DNA from: Paraphoma chrysanthemicola
Lineage: Eukaryota > Ascomycota > Dothideomycetes > Pleosporales > Phaeosphaeriaceae
Length of the DNA stretch: 64,000 bases
Direction: 5' to 3'
Assembly: GCA_020744225.1 (NCBI GenBank)
Contig: JAGMWG010000016.1
Location: 62,001-126,000, forward strand
The notes beneath the pieces are model-generated. The model ran no database searches, was not told the DNA's origin, and saw only the letters and a program-made list of their open reading frames with translations. Positions 21,013-31,891 of the stretch are shown in pieces. The translations under genes were made by a program, and so were the position numbers. The stretch's first letter is position 1. Each line of letters begins with the position of its first letter.

Positions 21013-21819
21013 ATGGACGTCCCCGGCTTTGCACTCATCACCGGCGCCGCATCCGGCATAGGAAAAGCATGTGCCTTTGCTTTCGCAACAGAAGGCTCCG
21101 CCGGAATCGCTCTTCTGGACCTAAATGCCTCGGCTCTTGCCACCGTCAAATCCGAGATCGAGGCCCTCCGTCTCTCCAAAACGTGCAAAGTCATCACCTA
21201 CGCCCTCAACGTCACTAATGAGAGCGATGTAGACCATGCTGTCACCAACGCCGCTCAAACTTTTGGCAGACTAGACTACGCCGTCAATGCTGCAGGTATC
21301 GCCATCAAGCACGCTGGCGGTGCTGCATTTGCCACCACACCAGATTGGCAGCGTGTGCTCGACATTAATGTCAATGGAACCTTTTACGTGCTCCGTGCCG
21401 TTGCAAGGATTATGCTCGACCAGTCTCCCATCCTCTCATCCATTGACTCACGCCCTCTTCAGCGCGGTTCAATTGTCAATTTCTCCAGCATCCAAGGCGT
21501 CGCAGGCATCACTTTATCAACTGCATACACAACTGCTAAGCACGCTGTGATTGGTTTGACTCGGACCGCGAGCGAGGACTATGCCGCCAAGGGATTGCGT
21601 GTGAATGCTATTTGTCCGGGCTACACGGAGACGCCGATGACGACGGGGAACCCGGATGTGTTGAAGGCGATGCAAGAGAGTGTGGGAAGTGCAGTGCCGA
21701 TGGGACGCATGGGGATGCCTAAGGAGATTGCGGATGGGGTATTGTATCTATCGGGAGGGAGGAGTAGTTTTGTGACGGGGAGTTGTTTGATGGTAGATGG
21801 GGGTTATACGTCTAGGTAG
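21013..21819 (+). CDS. Short-chain dehydrogenase/reductase (SDR)
   Basis: Intronless, 268 aa from the Met in AACATGGAC; an earlier in-frame Met (20893) would add 40 residues not expected in the family. Classical SDR features are T-G-A-A-S-G-I-G at residues 10-17 (cofactor binding), a D at the end of the second strand (L-L-D-L, suggesting NAD(H) preference), N-A-A-G at 92-95, a catalytic Ser at about 158-159, and Y172-x-x-x-K176. The C-terminal half has C-P-G-Y-T-E-T-P-M and ends in the usual S-F-V-T-G-S-C-L-M-V-D-G-G-Y. It oxidises or reduces an alcohol/ketone pair; the substrate is unknown. It converges tail to tail with the monooxygenase gene, with 181 bases between them. Confidence 0.93.
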   Translation: MDVPGFALITGAASGIGKACAFAFATEGSAGIALLDLNASALATVKSEIEALRLSKTCKVITYALNVTNESDVDHAVTNAAQTFGRLDYAVNAAGIAIKHAGGAAFATTPDWQRVLDINVNGTFYVLRAVARIMLDQSPILSSIDSRPLQRGSIVNFSSIQGVAGITLSTAYTTAKHAVIGLTRTASEDYAAKGLRVNAICPGYTETPMTTGNPDVLKAMQESVGSAVPMGRMGMPKEIADGVLYLSGGRSSFVTGSCLMVDGGYTSR

Positions 21820-22000
21820 AGTTGGAAAAGGAGTCGGTTTTGGAGAAGATGATCATGCTGAGGATGGTCGCGCTGTCATTGTGGGGTCTTGTTAGTTGCA
21901 AATGAATCATTGTATGATGTAAAGTTGTGTTGAAGCCCTTAGATTGTGATTATACTGCTCATATATGCCAAATTGTACTCATAATCGACCAGGTGCAAAT

Positions 22001-23677
22001 TTACTTTCTGAATATCAGCCCGACATATCCGGATGCCTTACAACTTGCGCATCGCTTCTTATACTCGATGACGCTTCCACTATACCTCGCTACACTTCTC
22101 TTCGTTTTCCCCTTTACATTCTTATTCACACCGGTCATCCAACTATCCACCTCGTTCGTAAGTGCGCCCTTACTGCACTCGATTACATGCTCCGTCCATG
22201 TATCTGCTGCCTCTTCCGATGGCTCGACGTAGGTATAACCATGGTTATCACAGTGTCTTATAATGTCGCATATGAATTGAACCGCATGCTCAATACTGCG
22301 TGTCGCGTTTCCAAACGGCTGATGTGGGCCAAGTGTCATGAACATATTCGGCATGGCTGGTATGGTCAGTCCGAGAAACGTGCTTGGTCTGTGATCAGGC
22401 CAGATGGCTCCTTTTCCATCCATCTCATCTGTATTTGCGATGAGTGGGCGGTCGTATTTCCCGCGCCACTCAATGGCGTTGAATGCGCCAGTGATCGCAT
22501 CAAAGCCAGTGGCACAGATCAGAACATCAAGCTCGTGTGTCTCTCCATCTGAGGTTACAATCCCGTCCGCACTGATGTGGGATATAGGCGTCTTCTTGAG
22601 ATCGACAAGTCGGACGTTGCTCTGGTTGTATGCCTCAAAGTACCCGCTCTCAAGGGGTACGCGGCGCAGTCCGAAGCCGTGATCCTTTGGTATCAAACTC
22701 TCTGCAATAGTAGGATCATGCACACGTTGTCTGATCTTATTTGCGATGAAAGCAGAGTACATGTCGTTGGCCCGCCGGTTGGTGTAAGTGTCGCTGAACA
22801 CTCCAAGCCACTTTCCAAAACCTGGCTCTTGATAAAGGCGCTCGTACAAGGCGATGCGCTCTTCTTCCGTTACCTCGAGTGTTTTGCGCGGGTCCGCTGC
22901 ATGAATGAAGCCGGACGGAGTTTCAGCGCACCGTTGAAAGAGCTCATCGTATCGCGTCTGATGATCCGACATCTGCGAGGCAGAGATTTCGGTATTGCGC
23001 AAAGGCGCCGACCAATTGGCTGTTCTCTGGAAGACACTTAGAGATTGGACACCAGGTACCTGAGAGATAGTGGTAATAATCTGGATGCCAGTTGCGCCCG
23101 TTCCAACGACACCAATCTTCTTATTGGCAAAATCCCGAGTGATATTGACATCGGAGGGCCATCGCGATGTGTGAAATATGAGACCTTTGAAGTCGTGGAT
23201 GCCTGAGATAGCTGGAAATGTAGGCGCAGAGAGGAAGCCAACGCAGCTTATAAAGAACCTTGTTGTATACGTCTCACCACGCGCATCGGAAAAGGTCCAG
23301 TAATGTCCAACATCGTCCCAGTGCGCCGACTTAACTTGCGTGTCGAATTGCATATTCTTGCGAAGATCATGTTTTTCAACAACTCGTCGGATATAACTGT
23401 ATGTCTCGTCTCTTGGAGCGTACGTATTCATCCAATGCCACTCCTGCAGTAGTTCCTTATCAAAGGAGTAGCAATAAGCCAGGGTTTCCGAGTCCAATCG
23501 ACACCCAGGGTATCGATTCCAGTACCACGTTCCTCCAACATCGGGAGCATTATCGATAACTTTGACTTTCCAGTTAGGAAACTGCTTTCGAATGTGGTAA
23601 AGACTGCAAACCCCAGAGAGACCGGCACCTATGATGAGAACATCATGTGTCGGAATCATCTCTGGCATAGATCCCAT
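22001..23677 (-). CDS. Flavin-dependent monooxygenase, Baeyer-Villiger type
   Basis: Intronless, 558 aa, the normal size for class B BVMOs. It has the FAD dinucleotide fold G17-x-G-x-x-G22, the G-G-T-W-Y-W-N-R-Y-P-G block, the BVMO fingerprint F163-K-G-x-x-x-H-x-x-x-W-P174, and the NADPH fold G192-T-G-A-T-G197. Later come C-A-T-G-F-D and the C-terminal pattern D-S-W-M-T-G-V-N shared with cyclohexanone/phenylacetone-type enzymes. Such enzymes insert one oxygen next to a carbonyl, turning ketones into esters or lactones, using O2 and NADPH. Neighbouring SDRs could make the ketone or process the product; this is inference. Its promoter is the roughly 860-base gap up to the permease 3' end. Confidence 0.93.
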   Translation of the reverse strand: MGSMPEMIPTHDVLIIGAGLSGVCSLYHIRKQFPNWKVKVIDNAPDVGGTWYWNRYPGCRLDSETLAYCYSFDKELLQEWHWMNTYAPRDETYSYIRRVVEKHDLRKNMQFDTQVKSAHWDDVGHYWTFSDARGETYTTRFFISCVGFLSAPTFPAISGIHDFKGLIFHTSRWPSDVNITRDFANKKIGVVGTGATGIQIITTISQVPGVQSLSVFQRTANWSAPLRNTEISASQMSDHQTRYDELFQRCAETPSGFIHAADPRKTLEVTEEERIALYERLYQEPGFGKWLGVFSDTYTNRRANDMYSAFIANKIRQRVHDPTIAESLIPKDHGFGLRRVPLESGYFEAYNQSNVRLVDLKKTPISHISADGIVTSDGETHELDVLICATGFDAITGAFNAIEWRGKYDRPLIANTDEMDGKGAIWPDHRPSTFLGLTIPAMPNMFMTLGPHQPFGNATRSIEHAVQFICDIIRHCDNHGYTYVEPSEEAADTWTEHVIECSKGALTNEVDSWMTGVNKNVKGKTKRSVARYSGSVIEYKKRCASCKASGYVGLIFRK

Positions 23678-24537
23678 CTTGCGTACTGTGGAGGGTGGAA
23701 GTGGAGAGATAGATGATATTTATGAGAAGGGACAGATAGGCACAAGAACGACGTCTAACACGACACAGTGAAGCTGCTTCAACATTATATCTTCGCACGG
23801 CATAACTTACCCGGGGCAAAGAGCGCAAGAAGGGTCCATTGTGACCAACCCTGATCGAATTGCCTGTCAATTGGCAGTGTGGGGCAAACGTACGTATTGG
23901 GCGTGCCGATAGAAAGCTACAAGATCATCTTGGGAATGGTATTCAGCTCCAATGGAATAGGCAGGTCACCCCGATCACGTGCCTAGTGACGCTAACCGAT
24001 AGTGGTGCTCGGTAGCTTTTCAGCCAGCCTATCTCGCGCCTTACATTTCCCGGCTCCTGATTGCTACAAATAATCCAAATCCAAATCCGAAAACAGTGAA
24101 CCAGCAACTCCTCCTCGTTGCATGTGCGAGTGAGATGTCCCGAGCGGAGCAAGGTCATCTGCACTGCCCAAAGTCTTGATATGCCCAGGGGATGTGGGGA
24201 TCAGTCCTGCTCGAGACGTGAAGCTTGGTGTCAAGCAGAAGTTAGAGCCAAAGTGACGATTGCCCTTCATTGCAAACCAATCATCTGAGTTCGCATAGCC
24301 TCATAGTAGTAAGTTGCACCATCATAAGCGCGAAGCGGTCGACGTGAATGTATATGTATGGCAAACACATCATCTCATGAATTGCTACTTCGTATGCCCT
24401 GGAATTGTCGCAACAGCTCCCCAAATTCCTAAACAGGCCTCGGAGTATGGAGCAGTAAATGCATCAGTTGAAGGTACAGCAGAGCTCCAACGATGCCACC
24501 AGTAATACACAGTTCTACAAGAGACAGACGAGGTTCC
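23678..24537. other. Promoter region of the monooxygenase gene
   Basis: Between two minus-strand genes. It contains several short open frames but no supported gene. Confidence 0.5.
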
Positions 24538-26283
24538 TCATTCCCACAAAAAGTTCACCTTCCTCCACCAAGAGACCTTGCTGCCGCTAAATTCTGTCTT
24601 CATCTGTTCCAACCTTGTCCAATTCTCTGCGTCAGCTTCCACCTCTCTCAGTCCTGATACCAGATCGACTTCGCTTGGCTTGATAAGCCACGGATCTGCT
24701 CTGCCAGCAATGACCTTGTGTCCGATGAACAAGGCCAAGAAAATCGGAATGCCGACATATGTCGTGAAGAACGAGGTGACAGTAAATCGGCCTGGATAAA
24801 AGAGAGTGAATCCGTTACACAGAAGTAAGAATATGAAGGTGCCCAAGCAGATATAGGCGGCGTATGGCTGGAATCTGCTCTGGTACGGCACAGTGACCCC
24901 TTGGAAAGCGCAGGCCTTTCGAAATCGGAGAAAGATAATACAGCAAACAATCCAGGAGGTATAGCCAGCCGTATTTGTGAGGTTGATAAGCCAGTTGAAC
25001 ACAGTGCCAGCTGATGAACCAACGTTGAGGTAGGCTAGCAAAGAGAACACACTGGTTGCCGCAACCGCATAGATCGGAAGTCCGTATCGATTGCAACGAG
25101 TAAAGATCCTAGGAGCGTTTCCTGCAAGAGCACAAGAATAGAGCGAGCGGCTCGACATATACAGAAACGAATTGCCAGAAGACCAAGCGCTGGTGAGAAT
25201 GCCGGCATTGACAATGGATGGAAGCGAAGATATTCCAGCGTTGCGGATTGCAATGACCCAAGGAGACGCGTTTGCATTTCCAGCACCAGAGGTAAGACCC
25301 TCGGAGTCGGAACGGCAGATAATTCCTATAGCGAGAGCACCGAATACGTAGAAGAAAGCTAGTCGATCTGAGGGGTTAAAGAACAATGCCGTCAGCTCAC
25401 TCTACAAAATAGATAAGAATGACTTACAGAAAAATCGGCGGCTGGCAACTGGGAGATTCTTGCGGGGATGATACATCTCACCACTCGTAACAATGATAAG
25501 CTCAGGACCGAAGTAGAAACTGAAGCCACTGAAGACCCAAACGTAGAGGAATGCGGTGAAGCGCCCTCCAGCTCCGCCGACTACATATTCTTTCACTGCA
25601 CCCGGATCGTTCCAGTATCGGAATCCAAGCCTGTCGCGGTTGGGACCACCCCCTAACATCAAAACGACCGATAGAAACAGTAAACCTGTGAGCATTATGA
25701 CTTTGATTCCTGCAAACCAGAATTCCGATTCCGCAAACACGCCTACTGGCGAGAAATTTAGCGCGATGATAACGAATAGCATGATCGTAATCCATGCAGC
25801 TGTCGGAATGTTGTTTGGCCAGTAGTTGATGACGATAGCGGCGGCTGTAACTTCGTAGGCAACCAGGATGCCAAAGGAGTACACGTAAAGCCAACCGAGG
25901 GCAAAAGCCAGCGAGGGCGATACCACGCGATTACAGTAATAGGCCATTGAGCTTCCAGAGACGGGAAGGAATGTGCAGACCTCGATGACGGCAGTTACCA
26001 CACCGTATACCAATATGGATGTCAATGTGTATGCTAGGAATAGAAAGGCTGGACCACCGATCACGAGTGCCTGACCGGCACCCACGAAAAGACCTGTGCC
26101 GATCGTTCCACCGATCGCTATCATCTGAGCATGTCGAGATTTGATCTTCCTCTTGGTGCCAGCTTGTTCAACGAGCTCGATGCCACCAACCGCGTAGCTC
26201 TCGATTTTGGAGATGTCGTGCTCCATGGCCTTCTCTTTGGCCGTAGTAGTACCGAGAGCACCTGAGGAACCGTCGTCGTGCAT
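24538..26283 (-). CDS. Amino-acid permease (APC superfamily, fungal YAT type)
   Basis: Two minus-strand exons, 26283-25428 and 25367-24538 (561 aa). The 60-nt intron has a GTAAGT donor, an AGCTGACGG branch site and a CTCAG acceptor, and splicing rebuilds R-R-F-F-Y-R-L-A-F-F-Y-V-F-G-A-L. The protein has a hydrophilic N-terminus, then about 12 hydrophobic segments starting at I-G-G-T-I-G-T-G-L-F-V-G, the classic first helix of fungal amino-acid permeases. Further family blocks are F-S-G-F-S-F-Y-F-G-P-E-L, S-R-S-L-Y-S-C-A and the C-terminal W-W-R-K-V. It imports amino acids or related amines by proton symport. The start is the Met in M-H-D-D-G-S-S; an in-frame Met 35 codons upstream looks like leader. 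It is divergent from the zinc-cluster regulator, which may control it. Confidence 0.93.
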
Positions 26284-26849
26284 ATTGCCCACCAGACAAA
26301 TTAGATTGGATATGTTTGCGAAATTGGAATTGTGCTGGACCAGTGAAGTCGACCCAGCAATGAAAAGACTGGCAGCGGTAGGAGCCAACCAAGTAGAACA
26401 AGATTTGACAAGAATAGGAGGAACCTCCCGTCTGAACGGCTTTCTTGAGCTCGGCCTTGTGCCTGCTTTAAAGGTCTACTCAGCCAAGGCTGGTATCCTT
26501 GTGTCTAGCCTTCTGGGCTTTCTCAAGCCTACGATGGGGCGAAGTAGGATTAGTCTCCATAACAGCGGAGATGCGGCGCTATCTTTGCGATGATTAAAGC
26601 TGGGGTACTCTCGTAACGGAGACATCCCGTGAGTGAATGTGGACGGAAAGTCATGGCGGGCTCGAGTCTTGGTGGCTTAGTGGCTTGTGGTGAGTTGCCC
26701 AGTTTCGAAAGAGGCAGGCGTCCACGGCTGCTCCGCTCGCAACCACCTGTTGCGCCGACGTACTGCCGAGCTTGATTACCTACCCCGGAATCCCAGGCTT
26801 GATGCGAACACCTCACCACGCTTCAAGACGCCATGGTCACAGAGTCAAT
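26284..26849. promoter_or_regulatory. Divergent promoter between permease and zinc-cluster regulator
   Basis: Both flanking genes are transcribed away from this 566-base region. One CGG-N7-CCG arrangement (26617-26629) has the inverted-triplet form bound by many Zn2Cys6 dimers. The arrangement is seen; the link to the neighbouring regulator is inference. Confidence 0.35.
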
Positions 26850-29247
26850 ATGGCTGCTTCAGCAAGAACATCCACTGGGGCGCAGACCCGCAGCAGAACT
26901 TTTGGCGGATGCGCCACCGTACGCTTGAACTCGATCACCTTCTTCATCTGTCAACATCCACTGACGAGTGCGCAGTGTCGCAGTCGCCACATGAAATGTG
27001 ACGAAAGACGTCCAGGATGTGCTATGTGTTCATATTCTGGATTGGTATGTGGCGGTTACGAGAAAAGAATATTCTTCGACTTCGAAGGTTCAGTCGCCAC
27101 GGACTGTGTCCGGTTCCGACGACCACTTCTCACGGAAGCCGAGCGCGAACACATGAGCGAATGGCTCACATCGAAAGTATCCCCGCGCGCAGTCACGAAC
27201 CAGCTTTGTGAGATCGACGATGAATGTGAAAGGCGTGCGTCTTCTCAAGAAGTTGTTGTCCAGCGTGGCCCTTTCGGTGCGTTCCGCACAAGCGTCCCTG
27301 ACACAGCAGAGACGTTGCCATCCCATGAAACGATAGCTTTGAGTGACAACGATGTCGAATTGCTACTTGATCGTCCATGGACCCCAGAAACCCAGCATCA
27401 GATTCAGGATTTCGTTGACTTACGCCCTCAGGGTCTATCTTCCTCGCCGCCATACATGTGGTCTACCAATGACGGCGAGCTTCGGATTGAACAAATGTAT
27501 GAAGACATGGTAACATCAGAGCCGCATTTTGAACAGCCGCTCTTAATGGCTACCACATCATCAGAGTACTGGTCATTTGCATCCGCATGCGGCTTCCGGA
27601 CGGAGCCTTCTAGTGCTCCAGAGCATCTCATCACATCTCAAGCCGTTGACAGTCACGTCCCTCACGATGCCGTCTTCCTTGTTAAACATTATTCCACTCA
27701 ACTCCTTAGCCTTCTCACACCCTTCCGGTACGTAAAGCTGGGGTACGAAGTGGCTGTTTGGCTTTGTGCACTTTCGACTGACCTCGTCACCCTATCTTGG
27801 TTGACTGACATGGTCAATCATACTTGTGGCATATTAGAGCACCTCTTCTATACCTTCTCTATCTCGTGATACATTACTGACGTTAGACAGGGTACGTTAT
27901 CCTGTCTTTACTCTAGCTTCTTAACGACTTTGATCGATGAGTCTTACTTTACGTTTAGCGCGCTATACTGATTTCGCCCTCGTGACTTTGTAGCATAGCA
28001 AGACACCGTGGCACGTTCTCTTCATTCCCCATGCCAAAAATTGCTTGGCAGCTATCACCCTAGGTGAAGGCATGAACCATGCAAGTCTTTGCGCATTCTA
28101 TGCCACCTTGTCTGTGAGTGCGTTCAGCCTGGGCGGTATATCGCAGTCCAGCATGTGGCTCGAGCAAGGCATTAGATATTTCCAGATTGCTCGCGAGCAC
28201 GTGCGTCTGATGTTGAAGACCGCTTACGACATTCCAAAGACTGCGAAGTACAAGTCTATCCTCATGGCGCTCCTGAGCACACGTTACCATGGTCAATGGC
28301 AACCGAGATCAGACAGATTGTTACTTCATCGAGGCAGAGAAGTTCATACGGGTCAAAGGACTGAATCGAAAGAAGTCTAGAAAAATCAGAATGCTCCACC
28401 ATTGCTACGTCTTCGAACGCATGTTCCACGAAAGCACGTATCTAGAGGGAACGAACTCAACACATCGGCGGCATACGCGGAATGCCATTGAATCAAGTGG
28501 CGCAGTGGCATATAGTAAAGATGGCTTGTCGTTCCGTATGGCGGATTGGAGTGATTTGGACCAACAAATGGAGAAGATCAAAGATCGCGAGGAAGGCGAG
28601 AACGATCTTCATCTAGAGATGCCCGGATCTGGCCAAAGACTCTATATCCCGAAATCTTTGGAGTTCCAGAAGCATATATGTTTGCACTGTCTCTGATCTT
28701 ACGACTCGGCAAATGGAAAGACAGCGCAGTGGGTGACACGGGACTCAGAGACTTCCTCGACCGCGCCAAAACCGTTGAGCGGTATATCAAGCGGCTCAAA
28801 CGACCAGACACGTCTGCAAACGATCAGATGCACCAGCCATCGTCCGCTTCAACCCCGGCGCTTGATGACATGTTTGACGCGATGCAGAATACTCTGGTCA
28901 TATACTTCTACCGCAGGATATATGACCTCGATTCTTCACTCCTACAGGCGCACGTGGCAAAAGTCAGCAGGTGCCTGGTTCGAGATGAGCAAGTCGGACA
29001 TGGCGTTGTGTATGGGTCCTCGCGGCTGATCTGGCCTGCATTCGTTGCAGCTTGCGAAGCTGAAGACCCAGACGAACAATCGATCTTCTCGAACTGGTTC
29101 AGTGGCTGTTTTAATCGCAGTGGACTGCGTTATTTTGAGAATGCTCGCAAGAGCGCTGAGTGCATCTGGACCAAGAAGCTCATCTCGGGGGAGCCGTGCA
29201 TCTCCTGGGCTGGTTCAATGAATGCAGCTTTGGTGCAGGTGGTCTGA
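26850..29247 (+). pseudogene. Zn2Cys6 transcription factor, frame broken twice
   Basis: Readable exons are 26850-26918, 26976-27731 and from 27994 on. The 57-nt first intron falls inside the zinc cluster; splicing gives C-x2-C-x6-C-x6-C-x2-C-x6-C, a perfect binuclear cluster. The second intron (27732-27993, 262 nt) leads to H-S-K-T-P-W-H-V-L-F-I-P-H-A-K, where the fungal regulatory domain begins. Near 28275-28288 the frame changes (L-M-A-L-L-S, then M-V-N-G-N-R-D-Q-T-D in another frame), and near 28622-28627 it changes back (before I-W-P-K-T-L-Y-P-E-I-F-G). Without correction a stop at 28378-28380 removes about half of the domain. Both sides of each break look like intact regulator sequence, so this is a recent pseudogene or sequence error. 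The last codon before the stop is at 29242-29244. Confidence 0.75.
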
Positions 29248-29460
29248 TCACTGCAGAGGACGCTTTTCGACGCCACTCTCGATCCAGAACGATATCTCAC
29301 TAAATCTGCAGCACCTGACCTTGCAGTGCAACCCGTGTTCGTATCTCAAGAACGGGCCAGAGCAGTCACGTGCGGGAGAAACCTGCCTCTTTCGCGGTTT
29401 GGCATCGGAACGATAAGTTTGTCGTAAAGCCGTCCGCAGCCTCTTCCTCGCTCATCGATC

Positions 29461-30356
29461 ATGTCAACTTTCCAAGACAAAGTTGTAAGGTGGCGGCTAC
29501 ACGACTTGGGATCTTGTGCTAATCATGTCCACCTAGGTGGCCATCACTGGCGCCGCGTCCGGCATGGGCCTGGCCACTGCCAAACTCCTCGCATCGCGTG
29601 GTGCTCGCATATCGTTGGCTGATATCAATGAAGACGCATTGAAGATAGCTATCACATCTCTTCAAGACAGCGAACGACACGCGTACTATGTGGTAGACGT
29701 GCGTAATAGCGAGAAGGTCACGGCATGGATCGATGCAAGTGTCCAGAAGTTTGGACAGTTAAATGGCGCCGTGAATATGGCTGGCATCATTACCAAAGCT
29801 ATGCCTGTCATCGAAGTGACCGACGCTGATTGGGACCTTTCTTTCGCTGTCAACGTCAAAGGTGTCTTCAATTGTCTAAAAGCACAATTGAAAGCGATAT
29901 CGCCGGGAGGCAGTATAGTAAGTGACCGGTGGCATGGGAGTCTTTCTTTTATATCCGATATTTACATCGCCACAGGTCTCTGCCGCAAGTGTCTTTGGCC
30001 AGTTTGGTGCCCCTGGAAACGCTGCATACTGTGCAAGCAAAGCCGCCGTCATCGGCCTGTCGCGAACAGCTGCGAAGGAGAACCAGACCATCAGGATCAA
30101 TTGCGTGGCACCAGGTACTTGAAGACTTATCTTCTCTCTTGGATTCCTGGGCTTATCTTGCAATACAGGCTCTGTCAACACGCCCATGTCCCAGGGGGAA
30201 GATCCCGAGGATGTAAAGCGAGGACTTCAGGTGACGGCACAAAAGCGAAGGGCGGAGCCGATTGAGGTGGCGAATGTTATTGCGTTTCTGCTGAGTGATG
30301 AGGCGTCCTTTGTCACTGGGGCGGTTTATAATGTTGATGGCGGGTGGGTTTGCTAG
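29461..30356 (+). CDS. Short-chain dehydrogenase/reductase (SDR)
   Basis: Four exons: 29461-29484, 29537-29917, 29976-30114 and 30169-30356 (243 aa). Introns of 52, 58 and 54 nt have GT donors and TAG/CAG acceptors, and all joins keep frame. SDR features are T-G-A-A-S-G-M-G from residue 12, L-A-D-I after strand 2 (Asp suggests NAD(H)), N-M-A-G in place of the usual N-A-A-G, a catalytic Ser near 140, Y153-C-A-S-K157, N-C-V-A-P-G, and a C-terminal S-F-V-T-G-A-V-Y-N-V-D-G-G-W. It is a dehydrogenase or reductase of unknown substrate. It follows the broken zinc-cluster gene by about 210 bases on the same strand and is the second SDR in this neighbourhood. Unlike the first, it contains introns, so the two are not a recent duplication. 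Confidence 0.92.
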
Positions 30357-30634
30357 GAGAGTGAAGGCAGAATTGGCTCGGCTGGAGAAGCACGACGTCA
30401 TCAGCGCGCGCGACCCGCTGTTGATGGGTGAGCTTGATGGATGACTCTTAGGCAGACACTTTCCTCCATTTCTCTGCACTCGCAAACCGTGGGTGGTGGA
30501 CTCTCCCTCTCGAACGTATGTGGCTGCGGGCCAATGTATGGATCCGGGTGCCGTCAGTCACGAGCGGGAATAATGGGGAAATTAGAACTATTGTGTAGTG
30601 TCAAGTAAGAGATTAGATTGCTTCCATTCGATAG

Positions 30635-31635
30635 CTAGGTTGCTTCATCATTATCACGCAGCAAAGGCGTTTGTTCATCGCTGTGGACAAGACCATTGCC
30701 ATTGCCATTGGCAACATGACTGCTGGCGCCCTTGGCAGCCTTGCGGTCTCGCCAAATGAACCACAGGCTCATGGCCAACAAGCAGCCCTGTAGACACCCC
30801 GTGAATATAAATAGGCCCCATGCGCTCCAGCCTCCAGGGCCTAGCCTGACGGCCAAGCTCGCGGCGAAGACGAAGCTCCCTGGTGTCTGTATGCACATCA
30901 TGGGCACGGACAAGCTGCCAGTCTCTTGTAGTCTCCATGTCATGAGGATCTGCGGTATGTATTGTATCGCGGCGAGCGAGGTGGCCAGCAAGCCGAGGAA
31001 GTTTGCCCAGGCGCGGATGTGAGAGGGTGCAGCGTATACAAAGATGACGGAGCCGAAGAGGGCGACAATGAAGAAAGCGAGGGAGAGTGCTAGAACGAGT
31101 ACCGCTTCTTTCCATGTGGGCACGTTGAAGTCTTCCTCGTCTTCCTGGGACGGTTGCGGGTTGCGCGGGAAGAAGATGAGGAAGAGGAGCATACTGGAGC
31201 ACTTGTTAGCTGGGCCATGTCTAGATGCTAAACGACAGAGTCTTACATGAAGAAGAAGCACGTCCACTGCACGCCAATCTGGGCGATTCCGAGCAAGGCG
31301 GCTGCGCATGGAAACTTGCCAATCTCCTTGCAGCATGCCATATCTCTCGTGCTCTCCGGAAGAGTCAGGATGTTCGCGATGCTCGCTGTGCCTGACACAG
31401 TCCCAAGCAGCACGAACATGGGGCTAAGGCCCCGGGAAGAGCGTCGTGCGATGATCTTGTAGTGCTGCGGGAGGTACGACACGAGGATGCCTACGACAAT
31501 GAAGCTGTGTCAATGGTTAGCTATGGGCTGCTGTGTGTCATGGAAGGCATCTTACACGGAAAGAGAAAAGTTGAAAATGTCCGGCGAAGCCAGCTCCCGG
31601 CATCTTGAGCGGTCCGGATGCCACATGCTGGCCAT
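30635..31635 (-). CDS. PQ-loop repeat membrane protein
   Basis: Three minus-strand exons, 31635-31556, 31504-31247 and 31193-30635 (298 aa). Introns of 51 and 53 nt start GTAAGA and end CAG. The protein has about seven hydrophobic segments. Two PQ motifs mark the family: S-Y-L-P-Q-H-Y-K-I-I near the N-terminus and I-Q-Y-I-P-Q-I-L-M-T-W-R in the second half, each followed by a G-S-x-S/P segment. A hydrophilic loop rich in Glu and Asp (P-S-Q-E-D-E-E-D) separates the halves, and the tail carries E-Q-T-P-L-L, a dileucine-type sorting signal that fits a vacuolar membrane location. PQ-loop proteins include cystine and cationic amino-acid exporters of the vacuole; the cargo is not known. An alternative start is the next Met three codons on. 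Confidence 0.88.
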
Positions 31636-31891
31636 TTCCGCTGTCGAGAAGCTGTTGTATTGTTCTTCTAGGTCGCGCTGAGGTCGCGCTTACACGGGTG
31701 CTCTGAGCGCGTGAGAGTGTGACGTGCCTGGCACAAGTGGACCCAAGCGCGCCCGAGCATGCCTCGGCTTACCGAATCGCGCGTCTTCACAACCGTCGCG
31801 ACCTCCCGCACCACGCACCACGCACCACGCACCTCACAACTCTCATGCACCCAATGCGCCGCTGTTGTCCCTGACGCCTTCTCGACACACG

